A stretch of 64,000 nucleotides of DNA. It comes from Methanolinea sp. UBA275 (lineage in GTDB: Archaea; Halobacteriota; Methanomicrobia; Methanomicrobiales; Methanospirillaceae). The stretch's first letter is position 1. Each line of letters opens with the position of its first letter. The notes beneath the pieces are model-generated. The model was not told where the DNA came from. It saw only the letters and a list, made by a program, of their open reading frames with translations, and did no database searches. Location: contig DAWU01000028.1 in the NCBI GenBank assembly GCA_002506105.1, positions 62,001-126,000 of the forward strand, in the 5' to 3' direction. This document shows, one piece after another, positions 8,646 to 17,425 of this stretch. The translations under genes and the position numbers were made by a program.

Positions 8646-9530
8646 TCAACGCTGTGGGGCATAAATTTGCGCACATTCCCCAAGTATCCGTGCATCCGTC
8701 TCCCCGTTCTGCCCATGCGTTCCGTTGAACGCAAAAAACGTTTTTGGCCCCGGGAACGCAGCAAAGAATGCCTGTCCTGCAGTAAACGGGATGACAGGAT
8801 CTCCGGGTGCATGGAAGATCCAGGAACTTCTCCCATTCATCCTCATCGCAGCAATCTCCGGGTCGACCGAGAGTAAAAATTTCCGGGCATCTCCGCGGTA
8901 TTCGTCGCCCGCCCTGGAAAAACCCGATGTGGAAATGCCGATATACCCGGCAAATTGGGGATCCAGGGCTGCAGCGAGTGCAGCGTATCTGCCCCCGTTA
9001 CTCTCTCCAACCGCATAGACGGGAATTCCCAGTTTCTCCTGCAGGTAAAGGCGTCCCGATGAGACGTCACACACGGAGAGGTAATACTGTGGCCATTCCC
9101 CCGCAAGGAACTTCTGATAATCTTTCTCCAGGTCCATCGGATTTCCCGCGGTCTGTCCGCCATTCCCTCTCACATCCAGGACCAGGTACGCGTACCCCTG
9201 GGCAGCATAGGCTGCCGCCCGCCCCTGATGGCCTTCCTTTGTCACCCCTGCACCTGGTGCGAGCACGAATCCCGCGACGGGTTTCTCGGGGATGGCAGCA
9301 AGTGCATACACATCGCCGTGGGGGTTCCTGAACACCACCCGGTTGAGTACGAAGCCCTCATGATCTGAAAGGTGCGTCTCCTCTACGGTGCACGAAGGAC
9401 AGTTTATCAGGAGCATTCCCTCATCATCAACTGAATATGAACCGGACTGGGTACCCAAAGTTTCTGTACAGCAGGCAGCGAACATCAGGGCAACAAGGAT
9501 AAGAAAGGAGAAGAAGAGGGCAGGTCTCAC
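8646..9530 (-). CDS. Lipoprotein alpha/beta hydrolase
   Basis: The protein has 294 residues from GTG 9530. It begins with a compact signal peptide (MRPALFFSFLILVALMFAACC) whose lipobox-like cysteine suggests lipid anchoring on the outside. The hydrolase core has the nucleophile elbow GESNGG, an oxyanion/GNGG region (DVRGNGGQ), late APGDPVIPF, and THGQNGE as the likely catalytic His. The substrate is unknown. GTG 9530 overlaps the Nudix stop as GTGA and has GGAG 7 nt upstream, which fits better than the upstream ATGs at 9563 and 9581. It is the last gene of the queDEC run, although no link to deazapurine synthesis is evident. Confidence 0.72.
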   Translation of the reverse strand: MRPALFFSFLILVALMFAACCTETLGTQSGSYSVDDEGMLLINCPSCTVEETHLSDHEGFVLNRVVFRNPHGDVYALAAIPEKPVAGFVLAPGAGVTKEGHQGRAAAYAAQGYAYLVLDVRGNGGQTAGNPMDLEKDYQKFLAGEWPQYYLSVCDVSSGRLYLQEKLGIPVYAVGESNGGRYAALAAALDPQFAGYIGISTSGFSRAGDEYRGDARKFLLSVDPEIAAMRMNGRSSWIFHAPGDPVIPFTAGQAFFAAFPGPKTFFAFNGTHGQNGETDARILGECAQIYAPQR

Positions 9531-10036
9531 CGGGACGCTCCGATGCAGCGTGTGATCAGGCATATCGTCTTCGCGTCGCATATGCGGCCGTCCCGGATCA
9601 TTTCAGTCAGATCCTTTGTCTCCACCCTGACCAGTTCGATGATCTCGTCCTCGTCTTTCTGGTAGAGGCAGGAAGGAGTCAGGCCATGAGCTTCGTACAG
9701 GTAGATTACTTCATCAGAAAAACCAGGCGTGGTGAATATGGACCCCCTCGGAACAAAGGTTTCCGCCTGGAACCCGGTCTCTTCAATCAGTTCCCTTCGG
9801 GCAGCGTCGAGGGGCTCTTCACCGGGATTGAGGGTTCCCGCAGGCGCCTCAAGGATGTATTGCCCGATAACGAACCGGTACTGGCGGATGAGGTAGCAGG
9901 CCCCGTCAGCACGGAAGGGGAGGATTGCCACGGCGTTTCCAGGGTGCACTGCTATCTTCTCCACCCGTGTTCCGTTGGGAAGGGCATACTTCTTTTTATC
10001 CACCATGAGCCTTCGGCCCGCGAAAATTTCTGTCAT
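9527..10036 (-). CDS. Nudix hydrolase, ADP-ribose pyrophosphatase-like
   Basis: The protein has 169 residues. The complete Nudix box is in GTLNPGEEPLDAARRELIEETGF (G-x5-E-x7-REUxEExGU), with the upstream AP(A)G and YRF features common in ADP-sugar pyrophosphatases. It probably cleaves an ADP-ribose-like or other nucleoside diphosphate compound. ATG 10036 overlaps the queC stop in an ATGA. The longer frame to 10153 lies inside queC. It is coupled to queC and to the hydrolase downstream. Confidence 0.85.
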   Translation of the reverse strand: MTEIFAGRRLMVDKKKYALPNGTRVEKIAVHPGNAVAILPFRADGACYLIRQYRFVIGQYILEAPAGTLNPGEEPLDAARRELIEETGFQAETFVPRGSIFTTPGFSDEVIYLYEAHGLTPSCLYQKDEDEIIELVRVETKDLTEMIRDGRICDAKTICLITRCIGASR

Positions 10037-10704
10037 TTTTGCTCCGAATAAGGGATCGGATCTTTGATTCCGAGTGCAGAGAAGGCGGCAAGCCGAAAAT
10101 GGCATGCCCCGCATATCCCGCATGCGGTCTCCTGGTTGCTGTAGCAGGACCACGTGTGTTCATAGGGAACCCCGAGGCGCAATCCCTCGTTCAGGATATC
10201 CTTCTTGGTCATGTTGATGAAGGGCGCGAGCAGCCGGATATGCGTCTCATCTCTCGTGCCCGCATCGATTGCCCTCTGGAATGCGTCAATGAACGCAGGC
10301 CGGCAGTCTGGATACCCGCTGTAATCCTGGGACTGGACCCCGATAAAGATGGCATCGGCGCCCCTGGCCTCCGCGTAACTCGTCGCGATAGCAAGGAGGT
10401 TGGCATTCCTGAAGGGGACATACGTATTGGGGACACCCTCGCGGTCTTCACGGTAGGAATCGACCGGAAGGGCATGGTCAGTCAGGCTGCTCTGCCCGAT
10501 TTTTCTGAGATAAGAGAGATCAACCTCAAGGAATTCTTCGGCGTTGAGGAATAACGCGATTGTTTTTGCACACGCACGCTCCTTTGCTTCTGTTCTCTGT
10601 CCATAGTTGAAATGGAGGCCGAAAATCCTGTAGCCCATATCCGCTGCAAGGTACGCGAGGGTGGTAGAGTCCATCCCGCCTGAGAGGAGACACACTGCGT
10701 TCAC
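10033..10704 (-). CDS. queC: 7-cyano-7-deazaguanine (preQ0) synthase QueC
   Basis: The protein has 223 residues. It is an ATP-dependent PP-loop enzyme converting 7-carboxy-7-deazaguanine to preQ0, the precursor of archaeosine in tRNA. The PP-loop SGGMDSTT is near the N-terminus and the C-terminal zinc cysteines are in CYSNQETACGICGACHFR. GTG 10704 (MNAVCLLSGGMDS) is chosen; it starts 1 nt after the queE TAA with a GGGATGG tract upstream. The frame open to 10833 is inside queE. Confidence 0.92.
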   Translation of the reverse strand: MNAVCLLSGGMDSTTLAYLAADMGYRIFGLHFNYGQRTEAKERACAKTIALFLNAEEFLEVDLSYLRKIGQSSLTDHALPVDSYREDREGVPNTYVPFRNANLLAIATSYAEARGADAIFIGVQSQDYSGYPDCRPAFIDAFQRAIDAGTRDETHIRLLAPFINMTKKDILNEGLRLGVPYEHTWSCYSNQETACGICGACHFRLAAFSALGIKDPIPYSEQK

Positions 10705-10705
10705 G

Positions 10706-11314
10706 TTATACCATCCCGAGAATTTTATGGAGTTGCAGCTGTAACCTCGCCGGGATATCATGTTCAACCAGGTAACGGGCAACGAACGCTGCATCGGATC
10801 CCTCGACCGGCGAGAAAAAAACCTCTCCGTCAACGGGGTATGCTTTCATCACTCCTTCGGCATATTCACAATCCTGAAGATCCCGTACCACAAACTTGAC
10901 AGAGTCCCTGCCCGTGATTGCAGGAAGGAGGGAGAGATCACTTTTCTCACCGGATGACGGACATTTCACGTCCATGCAGATGCTGGCATGGTCCTGGAAT
11001 TCGGAAAAGGCAATAGTGCCGTTGGTCTCGATATCTATCTGAAAACCACGTGCGGCGAGGAAATCAACGAGAACGTGGAGCCCCTTTTTCTGGGTCAGGG
11101 GTTCCCCCCCGGTTATGCACACATAGGTTCCCCCGAGTGCAGAGACCTGCGCGGCCACCTCGTTATATCCCATCTCTGTTCCTCCGGTGAGGGCATGGGG
11201 AGTATCACACCATGAACAGCGGAGATTGCATCCTGCGAGGCGGATAAATGTGCAGGGCCTTCCCTGATTTCTTCCCTCTCCCTGGATGCTCCTGAATATC
11301 TCACTGACCTTCAT
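10706..11314 (-). CDS. queE: 7-carboxy-7-deazaguanine synthase QueE
   Basis: The protein has 202 residues. This radical SAM enzyme performs the ring contraction of 6-carboxytetrahydropterin to 7-carboxy-7-deazaguanine. SIQGEG precedes the cluster motif CNLRCSWCDTPHAL, which is the QueE hallmark. TGGEPLTQ is the SAM-binding GGE. ATG 11314 gives a 14-nt overlap with queD, and ATG 11329 is an alternative. It is translationally linked within queD-queE-queC. Confidence 0.92.
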   Translation of the reverse strand: MKVSEIFRSIQGEGRNQGRPCTFIRLAGCNLRCSWCDTPHALTGGTEMGYNEVAAQVSALGGTYVCITGGEPLTQKKGLHVLVDFLAARGFQIDIETNGTIAFSEFQDHASICMDVKCPSSGEKSDLSLLPAITGRDSVKFVVRDLQDCEYAEGVMKAYPVDGEVFFSPVEGSDAAFVARYLVEHDIPARLQLQLHKILGMV

Positions 11315-11714
11315 ATACGATTTCTGCATAACAGCTTGGAGATTCATGGACCCTGATCCGGGTTACCTTTGCACGAAGACCAAGAAGCGAACATTCATCA
11401 TTGAGCGACCCTGCGATGAGGGATGCCAGGAGTTCACTGGTTGGTTCTCCCGGCGTGGTGATAACCGGGTGGAATGTCTGAATTGCGGCGACCATGGGAT
11501 CATCGCGGTTGAGCAGGATCTGGTGATCGAAGCGCTCTATGGTGGTTTTTATAGTCTGGTAATCAACCAGGATGCCGGTCTTTTCATCCACATGTCCCTC
11601 CATCCAGACTTCCACTTTCCAGCGGTGGCCATGAAGGCAGGCACATTTCCCTTTATAGTGGAGCAGCCTGTGGCTCGCATCGAAATGCACCTCCTTGAAA
11701 ATCCGACACATCAT
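11301..11714 (-). CDS. queD: 6-carboxytetrahydropterin synthase QueD
   Basis: The protein has 137 residues. It is a PTPS-family enzyme and the first committed step of preQ0 synthesis. The zinc histidines are in FDASHRLLHY and CACLHGHRWKVEV, with the catalytic Cys (CxxxHGH) present. PGEPTSELLA and HESPSCYAEIVY match the family. Two adjacent ATGs (11714 and 11711) lie about 5 nt after the expected transcript start, so the mRNA is nearly leaderless. The upstream GTP cyclohydrolase activity could come from mptA, also in this window. Confidence 0.92.
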   Translation of the reverse strand: MMCRIFKEVHFDASHRLLHYKGKCACLHGHRWKVEVWMEGHVDEKTGILVDYQTIKTTIERFDHQILLNRDDPMVAAIQTFHPVITTPGEPTSELLASLIAGSLNDECSLLGLRAKVTRIRVHESPSCYAEIVYEGQ

Positions 11715-11738
11715 GACTCATGTGTTGGCGGGAACGGG

Positions 11739-11750
11739 ATATAATATTAT
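11739..11750 (-). promoter_or_regulatory. TATA box for the queDEC operon
   Basis: On the minus strand this reads ATAATATTATATC, centred about 30 bp before the queD ATG. No other minus-strand promoter-like sequence lies between the five genes that follow, consistent with one transcript. Confidence 0.5.
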
Positions 11751-11819
11751 TAGCAATAAAGGGCAACCAATACAAGCAAATGTGGACTGTTCCATAATGT
11801 ATAAGTCGCCACCGCGCGT

Positions 11820-11829
11820 TCATATATAC
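11820..11829 (+). promoter_or_regulatory. TATA box for rps12-rps7-aef2
   Basis: TCATATATAC lies about 60 bp before the rps12 ATG, predicting a roughly 35-nt leader. GAGGG lies 6 nt before the ATG. Confidence 0.5.
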
Positions 11830-11883
11830 CACAACGGGATGAAAAGGAGTCCACCGTAAACCAATTTCAATTGAGGGCATTTC

Positions 11884-12312
11884 ATGGCGAATGGAAAATT
11901 TGCAGCAAGAAAACTGCTGAAAGACGCAAAAAAGTTCCGCTGGAGCGACCCGAAGTTCGTGCGCAGCCAGGGCGGGGTCAACCTCAAGTCGGACCCTCTT
12001 GAGGGCGCTCCGCAGGCAAGGGGGATTGTGCTCGAGAAGGTCGGGGTGGAAGCCAAGCAGCCGAACTCTGCTATCCGCAAGTGCGTGAGGGTACAGTTAA
12101 TCAAGAACGGCCGACAGGTCACCGCGTTTGCTGTCGGAGATGGGGCTATCAACTTCATCGATGAACATGACGAGGTCGAAATCGAGGGGATTGGCGGGCG
12201 TATGGGACGTTCAATGGGTGATATTCCCGGAGTACGGTACGTTGTCACAAAGGTGAACAACGTCTGCCTCCACGAGATGGTTATCGGCCGAAAGGAGAAA
12301 CCACGCAGGTGA
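11884..12312 (+). CDS. rps12: Small ribosomal subunit protein uS12
   Basis: The protein has 142 residues. uS12 sits at the decoding centre of the 30S subunit. The family signature is visible in QPNSAIRKCVRVQLIKNGR, and the loop KVGVEAKQPNSA carries the lysine region known for streptomycin and accuracy effects. It is followed after 6 bp by rps7, as in the classical archaeal str operon. Confidence 0.97.
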   Translation: MANGKFAARKLLKDAKKFRWSDPKFVRSQGGVNLKSDPLEGAPQARGIVLEKVGVEAKQPNSAIRKCVRVQLIKNGRQVTAFAVGDGAINFIDEHDEVEIEGIGGRMGRSMGDIPGVRYVVTKVNNVCLHEMVIGRKEKPRR

Positions 12313-12318
12313 TCTGAC

Positions 12319-12900
12319 ATGGCAGAAGAAGAACGTGCGTCCAGACTCCTCTTCAATAAGTGGGATCTCGGGGAAGTCCAGGTGACCGACCCGAGTCTCG
12401 TCAGGTATATAAGCCTGAATCCCGTGATTGTCCCTAACTCAACTGGAAAATTCACCAGGCAGGAGTTCAATAAAGCCAATATGCTGATTGTGGAACGCCT
12501 CATCAACAGGCTGATGCAGACTGAGAAGAACACTGGCAACAAGCAGCTGGCGACCCGGATCGTGCGTGATGCATTCGAGACGATCCACAAGAAAACCAAG
12601 AAGAACCCGGTCCAGGTGCTCGTTGAGGCAATCACCAATACGGGCCAGAGAGAGGAGACAGTACGGCTGAAATATGGGGGCATTAACGTCCCTAAATCGG
12701 TGGACACCGCACCTATCCGCAGGGTGAACACATCCCTCTTTTTCATTTCCGAAGCGGTCTACAAGGCTGCACGTAAGAGCAAAAAGCCGGCTGCCGCATG
12801 CCTTGCCGACGAGATTATTGCCGCCTCCAAGGGTGATGTGAAGGCGTATTCGGTGAACAAGAAAGAAGAACGCGAACGGATTGCAAAATCCGCACGATAG
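12319..12900 (+). CDS. rps7: Small ribosomal subunit protein uS7
   Basis: The protein has 193 residues, the archaeal length. uS7 nucleates assembly of the 30S head. NKQLATRIVRDAFETIHKKTKKNPVQVL and RRVNTSLFF are recognisable uS7 segments. GGTGATC lies just before the ATG. It lies between rps12 and EF-2. Confidence 0.97.
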   Translation: MAEEERASRLLFNKWDLGEVQVTDPSLVRYISLNPVIVPNSTGKFTRQEFNKANMLIVERLINRLMQTEKNTGNKQLATRIVRDAFETIHKKTKKNPVQVLVEAITNTGQREETVRLKYGGINVPKSVDTAPIRRVNTSLFFISEAVYKAARKSKKPAAACLADEIIAASKGDVKAYSVNKKEERERIAKSAR

Positions 12901-12931
12901 GTAAATATATTCACTTTTTTGTGGTGTGTTT

Positions 12932-15124
12932 ATGGCCAGAGGCAAAAAATCAATCGAGAAAGTCACTGAACTGATGAGTGATCCGGTACACATCCGGAAT
13001 ATCGGTATCGTTGCCCACATCGATCACGGCAAGACCACGCTCTCCGATAATCTCCTTGCCGGAGCAGGGATTATTTCAGAAGAACTTGCCGGGAAACAGC
13101 TCTTCATGGACTCTGATGAGGAGGAGCAGGCGCGTGGCATCACTATTGATGCGAGCAACGTCTCCATGGTGCACGAGTACGAGGGGCATGAATTCCTTAT
13201 CAACATGATAGATACCCCCGGGCACGTGGACTTCGGAGGTGACGTAACCCGGGCTATGCGTGCAGTGGATGGTGCAGTGGTACTGGTCGATGCGGTTGAA
13301 GGAACGATGCCCCAGACCGAAACCGTCCTTCGACAGGCACTGAAGGAGGGGGTCCGGCCGGTTCTCTTCATCAACAAGGTGGATCGCCTCATCAACGAGC
13401 TCAAGGTGGATGAGATGGAGATGCAGATCCGCCTGGGCAGGGTCATCGACAAGGTCAACAAGCTGATCAAGGGGATGAACGAGAAAGCCTACAACGACGG
13501 TTGGAAACTCGATGCATCACTTGGAACCGTAGCATTTGGGTCAGCCCTCTACAACTGGGCTGTCTCGGTCCCCTTCATGAAGAAGAGCGGGGTATCCTTT
13601 AAGGAGGTCTACGATAGCTGCAAGTCAGGGGACATGAAGAGCCTGGCCAAGAGGAGCCCCCTCAGTGAAGTGGTGCTGGACATGGTTGTCAAGCACCTCC
13701 CGAACCCGCTGGAATCCCAGAAGCGGCGTATTAAAGTGATTTGGCATGGGGATGCCACCACCCCGGAGGGCAAGGGGATGCTCGAATGCGATCCGAACGG
13801 CCCTGTAGCCCTGATGGTTACCGACATTTCATTTGATCCCCACGCAGGGGAAGTGGCCACCGGGAGGCTCTTTTCAGGGGTGATGAAGCGTGGCACTGAA
13901 CTCTATGTTATGGGCACTGCAAAGAAGGTCAATCGCCTGCAACAGGTTGGGGTTTTCATGGGGCCCACCCGGGTCGAGGTGGAAGAGATCAAAGCCGGGA
14001 ACATTGCGGCGGTAACAGGGCTTAAAGATGCAATTGTCGGGTCGACCGTGACCACGCTCATGAACATGACGCCGTTCGAATCGCTGAAACATTACAGCGA
14101 ACCGGTGATGACAGTTGCAGTGGAGGCCAAGAACATGAAGGACCTCCCGAAGCTCGTTGAGGTACTTCGCCAGGTCGCAAAAGAGGACCCGACGCTGCAG
14201 ATCACCATCAACGAGGAGACCGGCGAGCACCTCATCTCAGGCATGGGAGAGCTTCACCTTGAGATCATCACGGGACGTATCAAGAGGGACAAGGGTGTCG
14301 AGATCGTCACTTCCGAGCCTATAGTCGTATATCGTGAGACGGTCACCCAGAAGGCAGGCCCTGTTGAGGGGAAGTCGCCGAACCGTCACAACCGTTTCTA
14401 CGTGGAGCTCGAGGTACTCCCGGATGCAATCGTGGACCTGATCAAGAACGGGCAGGTATCCATGAACCAGTCCCAACTGGAGCGGCGTGACGCTCTTATC
14501 GCTGCCGGGATGGACAAGGATGAGGCCAAGAATGTGAAGGACATCTATGGCCACACGATGTTCATCGACATGACGAAGGGTATCCAGTATTTGAACGAGA
14601 CCATGGAGCTCATCCTCGAGGGCCTCCATGAAGCCCTTGATGGCGGACCTCTTGCAGATGAGAAGGTTCAGAACCTCAAACTCAGGCTGGTTGATGTAAA
14701 ACTCCACGAGGATGCCATCCACAGAGGCCCGGCCCAGGTGATCCCTGCGGTCAGGTCCGCGGTAAAAGCAGGGATGCTGCTTGCCGGCGATACGCTCCTC
14801 GAACCAGTCCAGAAGATTCAGATCACGGTACCCACAGACCAGATGGGGAATGCGACCTCTCAGATCCAGGGCCGCAGGGGGCAGGTGTTCGATATCCAGA
14901 GCGAAGGCGACACGATGACCGTGGTGGGAAAGGCTCCGGTTGCAGAACTGTTTGGATTTGCAGGAGATATCAGGTCTGCCACTGAGGGTCGTGCGATGTG
15001 GAGCACCGAGTTTATTGGGTTCGAGCTCGTGCCCAACAACCTGATGAAGGAAGTAGTGACCGGTATCCGCAAGCGGAAGGGTCTCAAGGAACAGATACCC
15101 ACCCCGTCGGATTACCTGGCCTGA
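12932..15124 (+). CDS. fusA: Translation elongation factor 2 (aEF-2)
   Basis: The protein has 730 residues. This GTPase drives ribosomal translocation. G1 is AHIDHGKTT, G2 lies around RGITIDAS, G3 is DTPGHVDF and G4 is NKVD. The diphthamide histidine is in DAIHRGPAQ. The frame offers GTG 12926, but ATG 12932 (MARGKKSIEKV) matches the family start. A T-rich tract follows the stop directly. EF-1-alpha and uS10, which often follow in archaeal str operons, are absent here. Confidence 0.97.
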   Translation: MARGKKSIEKVTELMSDPVHIRNIGIVAHIDHGKTTLSDNLLAGAGIISEELAGKQLFMDSDEEEQARGITIDASNVSMVHEYEGHEFLINMIDTPGHVDFGGDVTRAMRAVDGAVVLVDAVEGTMPQTETVLRQALKEGVRPVLFINKVDRLINELKVDEMEMQIRLGRVIDKVNKLIKGMNEKAYNDGWKLDASLGTVAFGSALYNWAVSVPFMKKSGVSFKEVYDSCKSGDMKSLAKRSPLSEVVLDMVVKHLPNPLESQKRRIKVIWHGDATTPEGKGMLECDPNGPVALMVTDISFDPHAGEVATGRLFSGVMKRGTELYVMGTAKKVNRLQQVGVFMGPTRVEVEEIKAGNIAAVTGLKDAIVGSTVTTLMNMTPFESLKHYSEPVMTVAVEAKNMKDLPKLVEVLRQVAKEDPTLQITINEETGEHLISGMGELHLEIITGRIKRDKGVEIVTSEPIVVYRETVTQKAGPVEGKSPNRHNRFYVELEVLPDAIVDLIKNGQVSMNQSQLERRDALIAAGMDKDEAKNVKDIYGHTMFIDMTKGIQYLNETMELILEGLHEALDGGPLADEKVQNLKLRLVDVKLHEDAIHRGPAQVIPAVRSAVKAGMLLAGDTLLEPVQKIQITVPTDQMGNATSQIQGRRGQVFDIQSEGDTMTVVGKAPVAELFGFAGDIRSATEGRAMWSTEFIGFELVPNNLMKEVVTGIRKRKGLKEQIPTPSDYLA

Positions 15125-15140
15125 TTTTCTTTTTTTTTTT
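15125..15140 (+). terminator. U-tract terminator after aef2
   Basis: A run of T residues interrupted once by C follows the EF-2 stop codon immediately. Archaeal RNA polymerase terminates on such tracts without needing a hairpin. Confidence 0.6.
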
Positions 15141-15165
15141 AGTTTACTCATTTCGAAGATTGCCG

Positions 15166-15461
15166 GTTGCCGGTCTCACTTCTCATATGTGATTGACCCC
15201 GCCGCCCCCGGATATACCGCGAGGCTACTACCCTTGACCCGAGGTGACCTGCGGTCACCGATGGATCTTCAGTATTGGCTGACCAAATCGGATATGACTG
15301 TTCAGAAAGAGAACGGCGGCGATTCAAAAACTATTCACATTGGCCTTAAACACGAAAATATCATCCGATATTCGTAAAACTACAGGGAAATCCGCCACAA
15401 TGTAACCCGATTATATTACAGTTTGACGAAAAGGTCGGTGGCTAGATTGACACTATACCCA
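15166..15461 (+). repeat. Dispersed repeat, copy A
   Basis: This 296-bp element fills most of the 450-bp spacer between the convergent aef2 and cyclophilin genes. It matches copy B (18031-18234, opposite orientation) along both ends: the left part CTTCTCATATG with GATTGACCCCGCCGCC, the middle TCAAAAACTATTCACATTG, and the right part GGTCGGTGGCTAGATTG with CACTATACCC. Copy A carries about 90 bp more in the GC-rich centre (about 15211-15315) than copy B. No transposase or terminal inverted repeats were seen. A-runs follow the right end. Confidence 0.85.
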
Positions 15462-15574
15462 AAAAAAATCAGGAAAACCCCGAATATCCTTTCCTCATGC
15501 CGTGGTCCGGGGAAACAGTTCCACCGGTTTCACGGGTTGGGATACAAAGATACCGGGATTGTTCCCGGGATCAC

Positions 15575-16054
15575 TCAGGAGAGGGTTGCCCTGATAATGG
15601 TGACAGGTTCACGCGGGCGATCGCCCCTGTCTGTCCGCACTTTTGCGATTTTCTCCACAACATCCATACCGGCAACCACGCGTCCAAAGACCGGGTGTTT
15701 TCCGTCGAGGAAGTTGTTGTTTACCAGGTTGATGAAAAACTGGCTGCCCCCTGTGTTCGGACCCGCATTGGCCATGGAGAGCGTCCCCTTATCATTCTTT
15801 CTTCCGGGTTTGAACTCGTCCCGGATCACATACCCGGGACCACCCCTTCCCGTGCCAGTGGGATCGCCACCCTGGATCATAAATCCGTTGATCACTCTGT
15901 GAAAGATAACACCATTGTAGAAACCCTTCTGAACAAGGGTGGCAAAGTTCCCCGCCGTTATTGGCGTATCTTCAAAGAGTTCAATCTCTATTGTGCCGAG
16001 GGAGGTCTCCATGGTGACATGCGAGCCTGGAAGTGATCCTTTCGTTTCAGTCAT
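15575..16054 (-). CDS. Peptidyl-prolyl cis-trans isomerase, cyclophilin type
   Basis: The protein has 159 residues. It is a cytosolic proline isomerase and folding helper. The active-site pattern is clear: FHRVINGFMIQGGDPTGTGRGGPGY (Arg, Phe, Gln), then SMANAGPNTGGSQFFI and the late HPVFGRVV. There is no signal peptide. It stands alone, convergent with aef2. The spacer downstream holds repeat copy A. Confidence 0.93.
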   Translation of the reverse strand: MTETKGSLPGSHVTMETSLGTIEIELFEDTPITAGNFATLVQKGFYNGVIFHRVINGFMIQGGDPTGTGRGGPGYVIRDEFKPGRKNDKGTLSMANAGPNTGGSQFFINLVNNNFLDGKHPVFGRVVAGMDVVEKIAKVRTDRGDRPREPVTIIRATLS

Positions 16055-16266
16055 GATTCTTCATGTATTCTTGGGCGCCTCAAGTCAAGGCTTTTTTTAT
16101 GGATTAGAGTTGCCTGATTTATGAGTTGACACGAGCATCCTGAACCTGCGTTCAAATCAAAAACCTCCTACTACAGGAGTTCTCCACAGGTTATTGAGTA
16201 GTACCAGATGCCCGTGCAGGGGCATATCGAAACGATAAAACAATCTGGAATTGAATAGCTACTTCA

Positions 16267-16755
16267 ATGGCCGGAGGAAAGGTTAAGCTAGTCATTTTTG
16301 GGGCATACAACGCGGGAAAATCTACGTTCATACAGTCACTTGATCCCAATGCACGGCACGTGGAGGCTCATACAACCAATGGTGACACCACCGTTGCCCT
16401 TGACTATGGCAGGGCACATGTTCATGCCCTTGATGTCCACCTCTTTGGAACTCCCGGGCAGGAAAGATTCGAGTTTGTGCGCCAGATCATATCGCGGGGT
16501 ATGGATGCTGCAGTGTTGATGGTTGACTGCAGTGCTGAACTGGACGAGTTTACCCTTCATCTTTATGAGACATTCATCCTGCAGAAAATCCCTGTAGCAG
16601 TGATGCTGAACAAGTGCGATCTTCCCGGGGCATGCCCGGCCACGGCACGTGCCGCGTTCCGGAATGCCCAAATATTCGAAATTTGTGCACACGAACCCGC
16701 AAGGACAATGCCCGCACTCACGGCATTCGTGGAAACCCTGGCACCTGACCTCTAG
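16267..16755 (+). CDS. Small Ras-like GTPase (COG2229/MglA-related)
   Basis: The protein has 162 residues. G1 is GAYNAGKST (about residues 11-19), a Thr-rich switch I follows, G3 is LFGTPGQERF and G4 is NKCD. The G3 aspartate of DxxG is replaced by Gly (GTPG), as in the MglA/COG2229 branch. Such GTPases act in polarity or signalling with Roadblock proteins in bacteria, but no Roadblock gene is nearby. The role is unknown. The 212-bp spacer upstream (16055-16266) holds only a short hairpin (ATGCCC/GGGCAT at 16208-16225). Confidence 0.8.
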   Translation: MAGGKVKLVIFGAYNAGKSTFIQSLDPNARHVEAHTTNGDTTVALDYGRAHVHALDVHLFGTPGQERFEFVRQIISRGMDAAVLMVDCSAELDEFTLHLYETFILQKIPVAVMLNKCDLPGACPATARAAFRNAQIFEICAHEPARTMPALTAFVETLAPDL

Positions 16756-16826
16756 CGACTAGGCACGGGGAGAATACACTTAAACAATAGTGAATGAGAA
16801 AGGGTGGATGAAGGATCCCCGCATCA

Positions 16827-17309
16827 CTACTTCCAGACATTCACAGGATTGATCGATGCATCAATCATTAGATCGAAATCGATGGCGTTGAGCCAGCCGG
16901 CCTTCTCAAACATGTTCATGAAACAGATGCCCACCCTGGCGGCATCGGTATATTTTTCTATCGTCAATTTCACCTGGTCAACCGTGACAGGCACATTCGG
17001 CATGGAGAGACCCCCCATAACAACAACCATGGCCGGCTTCTGGATGGATGCCGGCCCACCCGCCTGCATCCCGATATCGGGGACCAGCCTGATCTTCTGT
17101 GCTTTCGATTCTTCAACGTACGGAACAAAAACCTGCTGGAGATCGAGGCTGCGGATCGCAAATCCCAGGAGTTCGACAAAAGGCGTGCAGGTCCCCGGAC
17201 ACCCATAATAGACCACCTGGTCACCCGCCTTAAGTCCCGTTCTCTCGATAAACTCTTTGAATGGCCGGAGAATTCCCGGCACACCCTGAAACACTTCTTT
17301 CTGTTTCAT
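16827..17309 (-). CDS. DUF2124-like methanogen protein
   Basis: The protein has 160 residues. It has a Rossmann-like alternation of strands (VVYYGCPGTCTPFVELLGFAIR, PAMVVVMGGLSMPNVPV) and a conserved CPGTC pair of cysteines. I recognise it, less surely, as the methanogen-restricted DUF2124 family; its function is unknown. ATG 17309 is preferred over an upstream in-frame GTG at 17345. It converges on the GTPase gene. Confidence 0.6.
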   Translation of the reverse strand: MKQKEVFQGVPGILRPFKEFIERTGLKAGDQVVYYGCPGTCTPFVELLGFAIRSLDLQQVFVPYVEESKAQKIRLVPDIGMQAGGPASIQKPAMVVVMGGLSMPNVPVTVDQVKLTIEKYTDAARVGICFMNMFEKAGWLNAIDFDLMIDASINPVNVWK

Positions 17310-17425
17310 CTGATTTTTACACCTATGAGAATGAATAACCTTCACGGTGCATATGAATGTATAGGAACGATGAGCAATCTCAGATCATCGTACAATTGTA
17401 CTCCCTTGTGAGAACGTTGTGGTGA

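Noticed and set aside
15423..15902. 159-codon plus-strand frame starting in repeat copy A
   Set aside because: It runs antisense into the cyclophilin gene. The first residues (TKRSVARLTLYP) come from the repeat and recur only because the repeat does.
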